NCBI RefSeq assembly: GCF_036032445.1
Contig: NZ_CP107932.1
Coordinates: 1,242,501 to 1,306,500 of the forward strand
Reading direction: 5' to 3'
DNA: 64,000 bases
From: Nocardia sp. NBC_00416
Lineage (GTDB): Bacteria > Actinomycetota > Actinomycetes > Mycobacteriales > Mycobacteriaceae
Shown here: positions 1 through 8,750 of the stretch, piece after piece
How positions within the stretch are numbered: position 1 is the first letter of the stretch
Layout: every line of letters begins with the position of its first letter
The notes under the pieces: generated by a model
The model's input: the letters and a program-made list of their open reading frames with translations, nothing else
What the model was told of the DNA's origin: nothing
Databases searched by the model: none
Program-made: the position numbers and the translations under genes

Positions 1-322
1 CGATCTGCATGCGTGCGCCCCGGGTGGTTTCCCGGAAGCGGGAGACCGCGCCCTCCTTGGTCGCGGTGGGGACCGTGCGGGTCGGACCGTCCTCCGGCGT
101 CCCGGAGCTGTCCTGGTCGTCGGCGGCCTCCGGTTCCGGGAGGGGTAGTTCGCCGATCACCACGATCTCGTCCCGATCGATCTCGATGACGGGACGGCCG
201 GTGAACCAGTCACTGGGCAGCCTGCCCGCGAACCAGTCCGGCACATCCTCGGTCCCGGGCAGGTCGGCCTGCTGCCAGCCGCCCGGTCGTCCGAACCCAC
301 GTCCTCGATGTCCGTGTCTCAT
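1..322 (-). CDS. Conserved hypothetical protein, N-terminal part (runs off the window)
   Basis: The reading frame starts at ATG 320-322 on the minus strand and stays open to base 1, so only about the first 107 residues are visible. An AAGGTG ribosome binding site lies about 8 bases upstream of the start. The visible part begins with a basic Arg/Gly/His-rich stretch, then a tryptophan-containing segment (DWFAGRLPSDWFTGRP), a short acidic beta segment (IEIDRDEIVVIGEL) and a low-complexity Glu/Asp/Pro linker. I recognise this as a conserved actinobacterial hypothetical family but cannot assign a function. It is divergent from the methyltransferase at 491, with about 170 bases between them. Confidence 0.6.
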   Translation of the reverse strand, partial: MRHGHRGRGFGRPGGWQQADLPGTEDVPDWFAGRLPSDWFTGRPVIEIDRDEIVVIGELPLPEPEAADDQDSSGTPEDGPTRTVPTATKEGAVSRFRETTRGARMQI

Positions 323-452
323 GGATTTCACCTTCTCGCCTGGTGCGGAATTACTTAATTACAAGATTACCGCTGATATCGTCGATGGTGATTGCGCTCA
401 CAGCGAACAACTGCGTGGTCGCCCGGACCGGGTGTCTTTCGGCTGGTCGGTT

Positions 453-464
453 ACATGTACATGT
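453..464. promoter_or_regulatory. Perfect 12-bp palindrome, possible operator
   Basis: ACATGTACATGT reads identically on both strands and lies 27 bases upstream of the methyltransferase start, in the divergent intergenic region 323-490. Position and symmetry suggest a repressor site; the cognate protein is not apparent in the window. Confidence 0.3.
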
Positions 465-481
465 GCTGATCCGGCTGATAA

Positions 482-1192
<711 letters not shown>

Positions 1193-1231
1193 GGCGGTGG
1201 AATGACGTTCACGGTGTGAACTCCGCGCCGG

Positions 1232-1260
1232 CCCGTCCCTGACCGATGCGGTCGGACGGG
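1232..1260. terminator. Hairpin between convergent genes
   Basis: CCCGTCC at 1232-1238 pairs with GGACGGG at 1254-1260, and inside it GACCG 1241-1245 pairs with CGGTC 1249-1253 around an ATG loop. It lies between the methyltransferase and nitroreductase 3' ends and could end both transcripts. There is no U-tract, as is common in high-GC actinobacteria. A shorter inverted repeat, GTTCAC-GGT-GTGAAC, precedes it at 1207-1221. Confidence 0.55.
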
Positions 1261-1286
1261 CGGGCGCCGAGGTCCGCGACGACGAT

Positions 1287-1949
1287 TCAGTCCAGGAACG
1301 TCACGGTCTCGGCCAGCGGAGCTCTGGGCAGGTACGGGTGCGTGGCGGCGGGGTCGGCGAAGCCGATGGACATACCGCAGAACAACATTCGCCGCACCGG
1401 CGGTGCGATCACCCGATCGACCGTGCGATGGTATTCCGCCCACGCGATCTGCGTGCAGCTGTGCAGTCCTTCGGACCGCAGCAACAGCATCACGGTCTGC
1501 AGGTACATGCCCGCGTCCGCCCACTGCGGCGGGGGCACATCGCGGTCCAGATAACAGAACAGCGCGGTGGAAGCACCGAAACAGTTCCAGTTCTCGGCGC
1601 GGGCCCGAGCCCGCGACTCGGTGTCGTCCCGGGCGATTCCGAGTGCACCGTAGCGGCGAGATCCCATATCCGCGAGGCGTTCCCGGTACGGCGAGCCGAG
1701 TTGCGGCGGGTAGCACGCGAACTCGGGCTCGTCGCCGCCGTCGCCGACGGCCACCCGGTCGGCGATTCGCTTCTTCAATTCCTGTAGTCGGTCACCGGTC
1801 AGAACGTAGATATGCCACGGCTGCAGATTGCCGCCCGACGGTGTGCGCGCGGCCGCGGTCAGCACCCTGTTCAGTACGTCGCGCGCCACGGGGCGGTCGG
1901 TGAAGGTACGAATGGATCGCCGGCTCGCTACCGCCTCGAGAATCTCCAC
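1287..1949 (-). CDS. Nitroreductase-family FMN oxidoreductase
   Basis: The 220-residue protein starts with EILEAVASRRSIRTFTDRPV, the typical N-terminal arginine-rich FMN phosphate-binding segment of the nitroreductase fold, followed by AARTPSGGNLQPWHIYVL, the conserved segment contacting flavin. Its length fits the family. Such enzymes reduce nitro groups, quinones or flavins with NAD(P)H; the physiological substrate is unknown. It is divergent from the DUF4185 gene, with only 48 bases between the starts. Confidence 0.85.
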   Translation of the reverse strand: MEILEAVASRRSIRTFTDRPVARDVLNRVLTAAARTPSGGNLQPWHIYVLTGDRLQELKKRIADRVAVGDGGDEPEFACYPPQLGSPYRERLADMGSRRYGALGIARDDTESRARARAENWNCFGASTALFCYLDRDVPPPQWADAGMYLQTVMLLLRSEGLHSCTQIAWAEYHRTVDRVIAPPVRRMLFCGMSIGFADPAATHPYLPRAPLAETVTFLD

Positions 1950-1997
1950 GCCACGATCGTAAGGGGGCGTCTCCGGCGTCGGGCTACCCTCGAGGTG

Positions 1998-3095
1998 ATG
2001 CCGACAGTCGACCAGCTACCCCAGAACGGCACCCTACTGTGCGACGATCCTGCCGATTCCGCGAACACCTGTGGTCTCGGATCGGGCGATCTGTGCATCC
2101 CGTATCACCGCGCCCACGAAGGCACTTGGGGCTACCTGTGGGGTGACTGCTGGCGCGGGCAGGACCAGACCGGGGTATATCTCGGCTCCCCGCTGCTGCT
2201 GGTACAGGACACCTTCGACCCCTCCGGCGCCGTCCCGATCGAATTCACCGGCCCGGTGCCCGGCGGAGGCCGCGCCGGGCAGCTGTTCGACTACGAACAC
2301 CACGCGGACAACGGGTTCGGCGTCACCGAGATCTCACGCATCCCGAACGACGTGATCGAGATCGGCGGGCGCACCTTCATCCAATACACCTCGGTGCACA
2401 CTCGGGTCCGGCCCGACTCCGCTGTCGACGGTTCCGCGTTCTCGGGCGTCGCCTACTCCGACGACCACGCTGCCAGCTGGACCGACTTCGACCACCATTG
2501 GCCCGGGCAGGCGCTGGGTATCGACGGGAACCCGTACGGAATGTGGACGTTCGCCGGTATCGATCCGGACGGCTACCTCTATATCTTCGCCAAACGCTGG
2601 AACGGCAGCCACCACTACCGCCACGATCGCGGCTACATCCAGCTGTTCCGCTACGATCCGGCCGATTTCTTCGACGGGGAATTCGGCGCCCAGCAGAACT
2701 GGGCGCATATCGACGGGAAATGGGGCTGGCACCCGGCCGACCGGCATGCGCCGACCCCGCTCTTCGCTCCGGGGAACGCTCTCGGTGAGCTCTCAGTCAA
2801 GCGAATCGGCTCCGACTATGTGATGTCGTATTTCGATTGCGCCGACCTCAGCATCAAGACCCGCACCGCCACCAGGCCGGACGCGGTGTGGTCCGCCGAG
2901 AAGATCCAAGTGGTTCACGACGATACGCGGCCGGAGTCGCATCGGGGCAAGCCGCGGCTGCCCTGTCTCTACGGCGGCTACATCCACCCGGGTTCGCCCG
3001 CACCGACGAATCTGACATTGTCGATCAGCCGCTGGAACGGCGTCGTGGGCGGGCATCCCTACACCGCCACCCAGTGGACGGGGCTCTCCGCCTGA
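1998..3095 (+). CDS. DUF4185 domain-containing protein
   Basis: The ATG at 1998 is preceded by GAGGTG and gives a 365-residue protein; an in-frame opening further upstream would overlap the nitroreductase and is not used. The sequence is rich in Trp, Tyr and Asp-Gly turns (GDLCIPYHRAHEGTWGYLWG, WTFAGIDPDGYLYIFAKRW), as expected for the beta-propeller-like DUF4185 family. I see no signal peptide. Members are found in actinobacteria near cell-surface carbohydrate genes, but no activity is established. The gene ends convergently with the GMC oxidoreductase. Confidence 0.7.
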   Translation: MPTVDQLPQNGTLLCDDPADSANTCGLGSGDLCIPYHRAHEGTWGYLWGDCWRGQDQTGVYLGSPLLLVQDTFDPSGAVPIEFTGPVPGGGRAGQLFDYEHHADNGFGVTEISRIPNDVIEIGGRTFIQYTSVHTRVRPDSAVDGSAFSGVAYSDDHAASWTDFDHHWPGQALGIDGNPYGMWTFAGIDPDGYLYIFAKRWNGSHHYRHDRGYIQLFRYDPADFFDGEFGAQQNWAHIDGKWGWHPADRHAPTPLFAPGNALGELSVKRIGSDYVMSYFDCADLSIKTRTATRPDAVWSAEKIQVVHDDTRPESHRGKPRLPCLYGGYIHPGSPAPTNLTLSISRWNGVVGGHPYTATQWTGLSA

Positions 3096-3132
3096 AGTCG
3101 ATGTGCCGTAGTCCCGAGCTGGACCGGAGCCC

Positions 3133-3163
3133 TGGTCCGGGGCGGGCGGCCCGCCCCGGACCA
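3133..3163. terminator. 15-bp perfect hairpin between convergent genes
   Basis: TGGTCCGGGGCGGGC at 3133-3147 is the exact reverse complement of 3149-3163, with one central base, in the 112-base gap between the DUF4185 gene and the GMC oxidoreductase. It is suited to end transcription from both sides. Confidence 0.65.
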
Positions 3164-3207
3164 CGGAACATCGACACCGCGGACCGCGCGGCGACCCCGG
3201 TACGGAG

Positions 3208-4806
3208 CTAGCGATCAGCGGCCGCGATCAGGTCGGCGGCCTTCTCGCCGATCACCACCGCGGGCGCGTGCGTGTGGCCGCGAATGATGTTCGGCATCAC
3301 TGAGGCATCGGCCACCCGCAGCCCGTCGACGCCGCGGACCTTCAGTTCCGGCGTGACGACGCTGTCGGAATCGGTGCCCATCCGGCAGGTGCCGACCGGG
3401 TGGTACAGGGTATGCGAATGCCAGGTCAGCGCGTCCTCGAGAGTTTCGTCCAGCGTGGCCAGTTCCCGTTTGGGCTGTAGGAAACCGCCGAGGGCGGGCC
3501 CGAGCGGCCGGGTGTTCGCGATCCGGTGGGCGATGCGCAGGCCTTCGAGGACGGCGGCGCGGTCGGCGCCTTCGCTGTCGGACAGGTAATTCGGGTCGAC
3601 CAGCACCTTGGCCGCGGGGTCGGCGGCGAGGGTGACAGTGCCACGACTACGCGGTTTCAGCAGGATCGGACCGAGCGCGACAGCGTGCCCCGGGGCGATC
3701 CCGATTCCTTCGTCGAAGAAGGGCGCCGGTCCGAAGATGATCTCCAGATCGGGCAGTTCGAGGTCGGGACGGCTGCGCACGAAACCGTAGGCCTCCCCGA
3801 CGTTGGAGGTGAGCATGCCCCGGCGGCGGATCAGATAATCGAGGAGCTGGCGCGGTTTCTCGGCGTCGAAGAGGGTGCCCGAATCGACGCCGAACCCGAT
3901 GAGGGAGACGAGGTGATCGGTGAGGTTGCGGCCGACCTCCCGGCTGTGCCGCAGCACCGGGATATCGTGCGCGCGCAGCTGCTGTTCGTCCCCGATGCCG
4001 GAGAGCATGAGCAGTTGCGGTGTGTTGATCGCCCCGCCGCAGAGCACGACCTCCTTGCGGGCCCGCACGGTGCGGACCCGGTCTCCGCTGCGGTATTCGA
4101 CCCCCACGGCCCGGGTGCCCTCGAACAGCACCCGGCTCGCCTGCGCACCGGTGACGACGGTCAGATTCTTGCGGCGCCGCGCGGGCTTCAGGTAGGCGTC
4201 GGCGGTGCTCCACCGGGCGCCGCGCCGTTGGGTGACCATCGTCTCGCAGAAGCCCTCGGGCTGCGCGGTATTGGCCCGTTCGTTCTTGAAACCGGCGTAC
4301 TCGACGGCGGCCAGGAAGTCCTGTGTCCACGAACTGGCGCTGCGCTGGCGCGAAATCCGCAGCGGACCGGTGCGTCCCTCATCGGGTTCGCGCGCACCCT
4401 CGACGGATTCGATCTTCTCGAAATACTTCACGACTTCGGCGAACGACCACGCGTCGCCGGCGGCGTCGGCCCATTCGTCGTAATCGGCGGCGAACCCGCG
4501 TACCCACATCATGGCGTTCATCGAGGAGGAGCCGCCCAGTAACTTGCCGCGTGGGTAGAGGATCCGGCGGTCGCCCAGCGCGGGCTGCGGGGTGGTCAGA
4601 TAGCCCCAGTCGCAGTCGCTCTGGAAGAGTTTGGAGAAGGCGGCCGGGATGTGGGCGAAGCGGTTCTTGTCCTCGGGCCCGGCCTCGAGGGCGACCACCT
4701 GGTTCGCGGGGTTCTCGCTGAGCCGGGCGGCCAGGACCGCGCCGGCCGAACCTGTACCGACGACGACATAGTCGACGGTGGACGGCGTGGCGGCATCGGC
4801 ATTCAT
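3208..4806 (-). CDS. GMC-family FAD-dependent alcohol/choline dehydrogenase
   Basis: The 532-residue protein carries the GMC hallmarks: the N-terminal FAD fold VVVGTGSAGAVLAARLSE (GxGxxG at 17-22), Glu41 for ADP-ribose, the signature GGSSSMNAMMWVRG, and the C-terminal catalytic region HTLYHPVGTCRMG (about 465-477) and HTHAPAVVIGEKAADLI. These enzymes oxidise alcohols such as choline to aldehydes. It lies 22 bases downstream of the aldehyde dehydrogenase gene on the same strand, so the pair would convert an alcohol to an aldehyde and then an acid. The alcohol is unknown. Confidence 0.9.
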   Translation of the reverse strand: MNADAATPSTVDYVVVGTGSAGAVLAARLSENPANQVVALEAGPEDKNRFAHIPAAFSKLFQSDCDWGYLTTPQPALGDRRILYPRGKLLGGSSSMNAMMWVRGFAADYDEWADAAGDAWSFAEVVKYFEKIESVEGAREPDEGRTGPLRISRQRSASSWTQDFLAAVEYAGFKNERANTAQPEGFCETMVTQRRGARWSTADAYLKPARRRKNLTVVTGAQASRVLFEGTRAVGVEYRSGDRVRTVRARKEVVLCGGAINTPQLLMLSGIGDEQQLRAHDIPVLRHSREVGRNLTDHLVSLIGFGVDSGTLFDAEKPRQLLDYLIRRRGMLTSNVGEAYGFVRSRPDLELPDLEIIFGPAPFFDEGIGIAPGHAVALGPILLKPRSRGTVTLAADPAAKVLVDPNYLSDSEGADRAAVLEGLRIAHRIANTRPLGPALGGFLQPKRELATLDETLEDALTWHSHTLYHPVGTCRMGTDSDSVVTPELKVRGVDGLRVADASVMPNIIRGHTHAPAVVIGEKAADLIAAADR

Positions 4807-4828
4807 CGGTATGTGCTCCAGACGTGAT

Positions 4829-6541
4829 TCAGCCGCGGAGGGCGGATGCGAAGAGGGCGGGCAGGCGGGACCAACGCGGGTCGGCGGCGAAAGCGGCCAG
4901 CAGCCGCCCCGTCCGCGCGGCAGTCCGGTTGGTGACGAACCAGGGCGGTTTGGGCGTGAGCGCCCATTCGCGGTGCAGTACTGAACGCGGCGCGGGACGG
5001 AACGGGCCGCGGACGACCGTGCGTTCGACCCCGTCGATCAACCAGGCGTTGTGCACGATGCCGATACCGCTCTGCACATCGTCGAGCGTGTGTCCCGGAT
5101 AGGCGCCCCAGCTCGCGGTGGGGGTCAGGTATCCGACGGCGGTCCACGCGTTGACGGCGACGGTGCCGTAACGCAGCCGCTCGATCATCGTGTCGAATTC
5201 CGCGCCCAGCTCCGCGATCGTGTCCGGGTGCGCGACGATATTGGCGCCGAGAGTGCCGACGAGTTTCTCGTTGGCCGTGTCCACCGCGTCCCGGGCGAAG
5301 GTGGCGGCGCTGCCGGGCAGTTCCACCACTCCGAGCACCGGTGCGAAGTACTCGGTCGAGAACAGCTCCTCGTTCGCTGCCGGGTCGATGCCGGTCACCA
5401 GCAGCCGCCCGCCGTGGTCACCGAGCCGCCGCGCGTCCGGATAGGTGGCGCCGGCCGCGGCCACCCGGTCGTCGCTGCCCGGGTAGTAGGCACGCCGTCC
5501 CGGCGCCCGCTCGAGCGCCGCGGTGAGCGCGGCGAGGAAACGATCCTTCTGCGGCCAATCGGCCGAGACGATCACCGCTTGTGCCGCGACACAGTTGTAG
5601 CCGCCGTTGTGCAGCCGTTGGGTCGCGATGTGTTCGGCCTGGAACTCGAGATCCGCGGTGCTCCACGCGCCGGGCAGCACGATCGTCGGTGACACACCGC
5701 CGAGTTCGCTGCTGATCGGTTTGTCGAGCAGCGGTGCTCCGGCGGCCTTCCGGGTGGCCGCGTCGGGGCCCGTCCCCCAGACGATGGCGTCGTGGGTGGC
5801 GGCGCTTCCGGTCATGTGCACGTGGGCGATCCGCTCGTGCGTGACCAGACGTCCGCCGACCTCGGCGCCGCCGGTGAGTATGCGCACCACTCCGAGGTCG
5901 ATCAACGGGGCGAAGATCTTCTCGAACACCTGTCGCAGCGGGTCGGTGATCGGGTTCAGCTTGAGTGCGACCACCCGGTTGTGCGCGATCAGCTCGTAGA
6001 GGGTGTCCAGCGGTGCGATCGAGGTGATGTTGCCCGCCCCGAGCACCGCCCCGATGCCCCCGGTGCGGGCGGGGTCGAGCTGAGCGAGCCCCGCGCCGGC
6101 CTTCGCGGCGGCCGAGCTGACCCCCCGACGCAACCACACCTCGGCGCTGAACCCGCTCAGCAGCAGTTCGTCGTACAGGTTCGACGGCAGCGCCCGCACG
6201 GTCACCCGATCCCCGGCGGCGCCGAACTTCGCCTTCGCGAGCGGACTGACGCCCCGCTCCAGCGATTCCAGCGTGCGCGAAACCGCGTCCAGGGTGGCGG
6301 CCAGCACGTACGGGCCGGATATCCATTCCTCGCCCACCAGGGGCGACGCGGGGTCCAATCCCTTGACGCGCACCGCGGCGTCGACCCACTCCTGCGCGTG
6401 CTTCCCGGTCAGTTCGCGCATCCGATCGAGCAGGGCGCGTCTGCCGCTCAGCGGCAATCGCGACCATTTCCGCTCGCCTTCGGCGAGGTCGGTGAGGGCG
6501 GCATCGATGGCCGTATCGGCGGCGGCCTGTTCTGTCTGCAC
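4829..6541 (-). CDS. Aldehyde dehydrogenase family protein
   Basis: I take GTG at 6541 as start because GGGAG lies 8 bases upstream; the frame stays open further but would run into the divergent promoter. The 570-residue protein has the ALDH folds: GAGNITS (oxyanion Asn near 171), GSAATHDAI around 245, general-base segment ELGG with Glu279, and the nucleophile in YNCVAAQ at Cys317. It is longer than the usual 490-500 residues and has a distinct C-terminal segment, so it belongs to a divergent ALDH subgroup. It is the first gene of an operon with the GMC oxidoreductase and is divergent from the PucR regulator. Confidence 0.88.
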   Translation of the reverse strand: MQTEQAAADTAIDAALTDLAEGERKWSRLPLSGRRALLDRMRELTGKHAQEWVDAAVRVKGLDPASPLVGEEWISGPYVLAATLDAVSRTLESLERGVSPLAKAKFGAAGDRVTVRALPSNLYDELLLSGFSAEVWLRRGVSSAAAKAGAGLAQLDPARTGGIGAVLGAGNITSIAPLDTLYELIAHNRVVALKLNPITDPLRQVFEKIFAPLIDLGVVRILTGGAEVGGRLVTHERIAHVHMTGSAATHDAIVWGTGPDAATRKAAGAPLLDKPISSELGGVSPTIVLPGAWSTADLEFQAEHIATQRLHNGGYNCVAAQAVIVSADWPQKDRFLAALTAALERAPGRRAYYPGSDDRVAAAGATYPDARRLGDHGGRLLVTGIDPAANEELFSTEYFAPVLGVVELPGSAATFARDAVDTANEKLVGTLGANIVAHPDTIAELGAEFDTMIERLRYGTVAVNAWTAVGYLTPTASWGAYPGHTLDDVQSGIGIVHNAWLIDGVERTVVRGPFRPAPRSVLHREWALTPKPPWFVTNRTAARTGRLLAAFAADPRWSRLPALFASALRG

Positions 6542-6646
6542 GTGGGCACACTCCCGTAGCTGAGATTCGGTGATCCGAACACTGATGAGTGTGACTGTGC
6601 TCACGACCGATCGGAATGTGTGGCCGTTGCGTGCTCGCCGGGGATT

Positions 6647-6664
6647 TTTGTGCCCGCGCACAAA
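6647..6664. promoter_or_regulatory. 18-bp palindromic operator between ALDH and PucR genes
   Basis: TTTGTGC at 6647-6653 and GCACAAA at 6658-6664 form a perfect 7-4-7 inverted repeat. It sits in the 167-base divergent region, 45 bases upstream of the PucR start and 106 bases upstream of the aldehyde dehydrogenase start. It is the best candidate binding site for the divergent PucR protein. Confidence 0.55.
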
Positions 6665-6708
6665 GGGGTGGTGGCGTGGGTCACTCCGGTCGCTTAGACT
6701 GCTCCGGT

Positions 6709-7917
6709 ATGAGCTCACCCGCGCCCGTGACGCCGCCATCGTCGGTGTCGACCCTGGTCGCCGGTCTCGCGGATGCCCTCGAAGTGCTGACCGACGTCCT
6801 GGTCGCCCGGATCGCCGCCGCCGATCCCGCCTACGGTCGGTCCGGTCTGCTGACCGAGGAGCAACTGCACCACACCTGCCGGGAGAACCTGACCTCGGTG
6901 ATCGGGGCGCTCGCCGGCACCGATCCGCTGCGGCTGCAGCCCGCCCGCGCGGCGGGCCGCCTCAAAGCCGAACAGGGCATCCCGGTCGCCGCGCTGCTGC
7001 ACGCCTACCGGCTGGGCGGCCGGCTCATCTGGGAAGAACTGACAGTACGGTCGGCCGGTCCGGGCGACCCACGACTGCACGATCTGGCCACGCGGCTGTG
7101 GGAACTCATCGACCTGTATTCCGACGCGTCCGTCGAGTCCTACCGTGAGACCGAGGTCCTGCTCGCGCATTCCGACGCCCAAGTCCAGAGCCGACTCGTC
7201 CGGACCCTTTTCGACGATCACTCCGGGAATCCGGCGCGGGTGCTCGAGGTGCTGCGCACCCTGGGCTTTCCCGAGCGCGGCACCTTCGCCGTGGTCGCGA
7301 TCGATACCGAACCCACCGCGCCGTTGCCGGTGAAACTCACCGCCACGCTGCAGGAACTCGGTGTCCGGTCGGTATGGGACGCGCAGATCGATGCGCATAT
7401 CGGGTTGTTGTCGGCGGCGTCGCCAGCGGCTATCGACCGTGCCGCGGCGGCTCTTTCGTCGTTCGTCGCCGAACGGATCGGCATCAGCACCGCGTTCTCG
7501 GCTCCGCACGCCATCACCGGTGCGTCGACCGAAGCGCGTCTGGCCGCGCGGTCCGCGCGTCCGGGCTCGGCCACCACGGTTCGTTTCGGCGACGAACCCG
7601 TCGGTCATCTGCTCATCGCGGTCCCCGATGCCGGTCGCCGGGCCGCCGCGCAGATCCTCGGTCCCGTTCTCGAGCTGGCCGACGCCGAACGTGGCGATCT
7701 GATCGCGGCGCTCGACGCCTGGTACCGGTGCGGCGGTTCGGCCGCGGCCGTCGCCGAAGCCATGCACTGCCACCGCAACACGGTGCGCTACCGGCTGCGC
7801 AAGATCCGCGATCTGACCGGCCGCGACACCACCGATCCGCGCCAGTCCGCCGAGTTGTATCTCGCTCTGGAAGCACTCGCGCTCCTGGACTCCGACGTGG
7901 CCGCGCGACAACACTGA
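6709..7917 (+). CDS. PucR-family transcriptional regulator (C-terminal helix-turn-helix)
   Basis: The 402-residue protein has an N-terminal helical sensor-like region, a central GGDEF-like/CdaR-type middle part and, at about 330-390, the HTH_30 domain of PucR/CdaR regulators: DAWYRCGGSAAAVAEAMHCH followed by RNTVRYRLRKI. The family often activates adjacent catabolic genes upon ligand binding. Here the divergent ALDH/GMC pair is the obvious target, through the palindrome at 6647-6664. The ATG at 6709 gives the best-fitting N-terminus although its ribosome binding site is weak. Confidence 0.85.
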   Translation: MSSPAPVTPPSSVSTLVAGLADALEVLTDVLVARIAAADPAYGRSGLLTEEQLHHTCRENLTSVIGALAGTDPLRLQPARAAGRLKAEQGIPVAALLHAYRLGGRLIWEELTVRSAGPGDPRLHDLATRLWELIDLYSDASVESYRETEVLLAHSDAQVQSRLVRTLFDDHSGNPARVLEVLRTLGFPERGTFAVVAIDTEPTAPLPVKLTATLQELGVRSVWDAQIDAHIGLLSAASPAAIDRAAAALSSFVAERIGISTAFSAPHAITGASTEARLAARSARPGSATTVRFGDEPVGHLLIAVPDAGRRAAAQILGPVLELADAERGDLIAALDAWYRCGGSAAAVAEAMHCHRNTVRYRLRKIRDLTGRDTTDPRQSAELYLALEALALLDSDVAARQH

Positions 7918-7979
7918 TCCGCCCGGTCTCGATCCGCGGCGTTCTGCGCGAGTCGGGCAGGGCGGACCCGGCCGCGTGG

Positions 7980-8333
7980 CCCACTGCCGAGAGCGGCTAT
8001 GCCGCCGCGGCTGCCTGCGTCGGCGAGTAGGTCCTTCGAGGGCGTATCGGCGCCGGTTCGGGCGCGTACACCGCGCACTGGCGCGGCCGGCGGCACGCTT
8101 GCCAGGTGGGCTCGGATACGCGGAGCGGCGATCGGGCCGTCGGGGCGCTGTGCGCGGTGAACACCTACGGCGATATCGATGATGGCGCCGGCCACGGTCA
8201 CCGAGGCGATCCGGTCGGTGGGTACGCCGCGACGGTGATCTCGGCCGTCGAGGTCGAACTCGGTGCCGAAGTCCGCGGACCGGAGTCCGGCGCGCGCATC
8301 GCCGCGAATGGCTCGCCGATGCATGCCGGATAA
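7980..8333 (+). pseudogene. Remnant of a P1-family (DmpA/S58) peptidase
   Basis: In one frame the translation reads PTAESGYAAAAACVGE, hits a TAG stop at 8028-8030, and resumes with VLRGRIGAGSGAYTAHWRG and SGDRAVGALCAVNTYGDIDD. The order Gly-rich GxxGAGxGA, then G(V)GS, then VGALxAVNxxGD is characteristic of P1/DmpA aminopeptidases. No upstream part of such a gene and no catalytic C-terminal part is present; the frame ends at TAA 8331. The piece is about one quarter of a normal gene and carries an internal stop, so I read it as a decayed remnant. The family call rests on a short stretch. Confidence 0.5.
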
Positions 8334-8589
8334 TTTGATCGATATCACATTTGCGAATTCCTGCGTAAATCGAATGTAACGGCCTTGTCCGCATCGACCG
8401 AAGTCACATCAGTGTTATTACCGATTTGGCCGGTTGCGCCTAATTCTGGTAGGCAGTTCACCTTCCGTTCATCAATCGATAAAGTAACGTTCAGATAACT
8501 GGATGGCCACGTTAAGATTACGGAATTACCAATGATGGCGGCGGCGCAAAAGGTGTCGTGATAAACGCAGACCGACAGGAGTGGGAACG
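8334..8589 (+). promoter_or_regulatory. AT-rich upstream region of the 32-residue peptide gene
   Basis: This 256-base stretch is clearly richer in A and T than its surroundings, with runs such as AATTTGATCGATATCACATT and CAATCGATAAAGTAACGTTC. I see no protein-coding frame in it. It directly precedes the peptide gene at 8590 and probably holds its promoter and a long 5' leader; I cannot place the -35 and -10 boxes with confidence. Confidence 0.35.
8575..8579 (+). promoter_or_regulatory. Strong ribosome binding site for the 32-residue peptide
   Basis: ACAGGAGTGGGAACG lies immediately upstream of ATG 8590; AGGAG is about 8-10 bases before the start. It is one of the better Shine-Dalgarno matches in the window and is the main reason for calling so short a gene. 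Confidence 0.6.
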
Positions 8590-8688
8590 ATGGGTTCAGT
8601 GGATCTCGGTAGCCTCGGCAGCATTCTGAGTGCCTTCGGCAGCATCTTCAGTGGTTTCGGTGACCTGTCGAGCCTTTCCGCCGAATAG
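8590..8688 (+). CDS. Small amphipathic Gly/Ser-rich peptide (32 residues)
   Basis: ATG 8590 to TAG 8688 encodes 32 residues, nearly all Gly, Ser, Leu, Ile and Phe, with Asp5, Asp25 and Glu32 as the only charges. Hydrophobic residues at 9, 12/13, 16, 19/20, 23, 26 and 29 repeat every 3-4 positions, so an amphipathic helix is expected. There is no signal sequence. The gene has a strong ribosome binding site and is followed 30 bases later by a long hairpin, so it is a complete transcription unit. The size, lack of signal peptide, amphipathicity and serine content resemble the PorA/PorH channel peptides of Corynebacterium, but I see no sequence homology and infer no function. Confidence 0.6.
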   Translation: MGSVDLGSLGSILSAFGSIFSGFGDLSSLSAE

Positions 8689-8717
8689 CTTGTAGATCGG
8701 CGCAGGAGCGCTGTGTG

Positions 8718-8750
8718 GACGGCCCGCCGGATCGGATCCGGCGGGCCGTC
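8718..8750 (+). terminator. 16-bp perfect hairpin after the small peptide gene
   Basis: Bases 8718-8733 are the exact reverse complement of 8735-8750 with a single central base, and a short TCATT follows. It begins 30 bases after the peptide stop codon and would terminate its transcript. Confidence 0.75.

Noticed and set aside
6715..8394. 559-codon minus-strand open frame over the PucR gene
   Set aside because: It is the antisense shadow of the PucR regulator, which has clear domains; high-GC codon bias opens the opposite frame.
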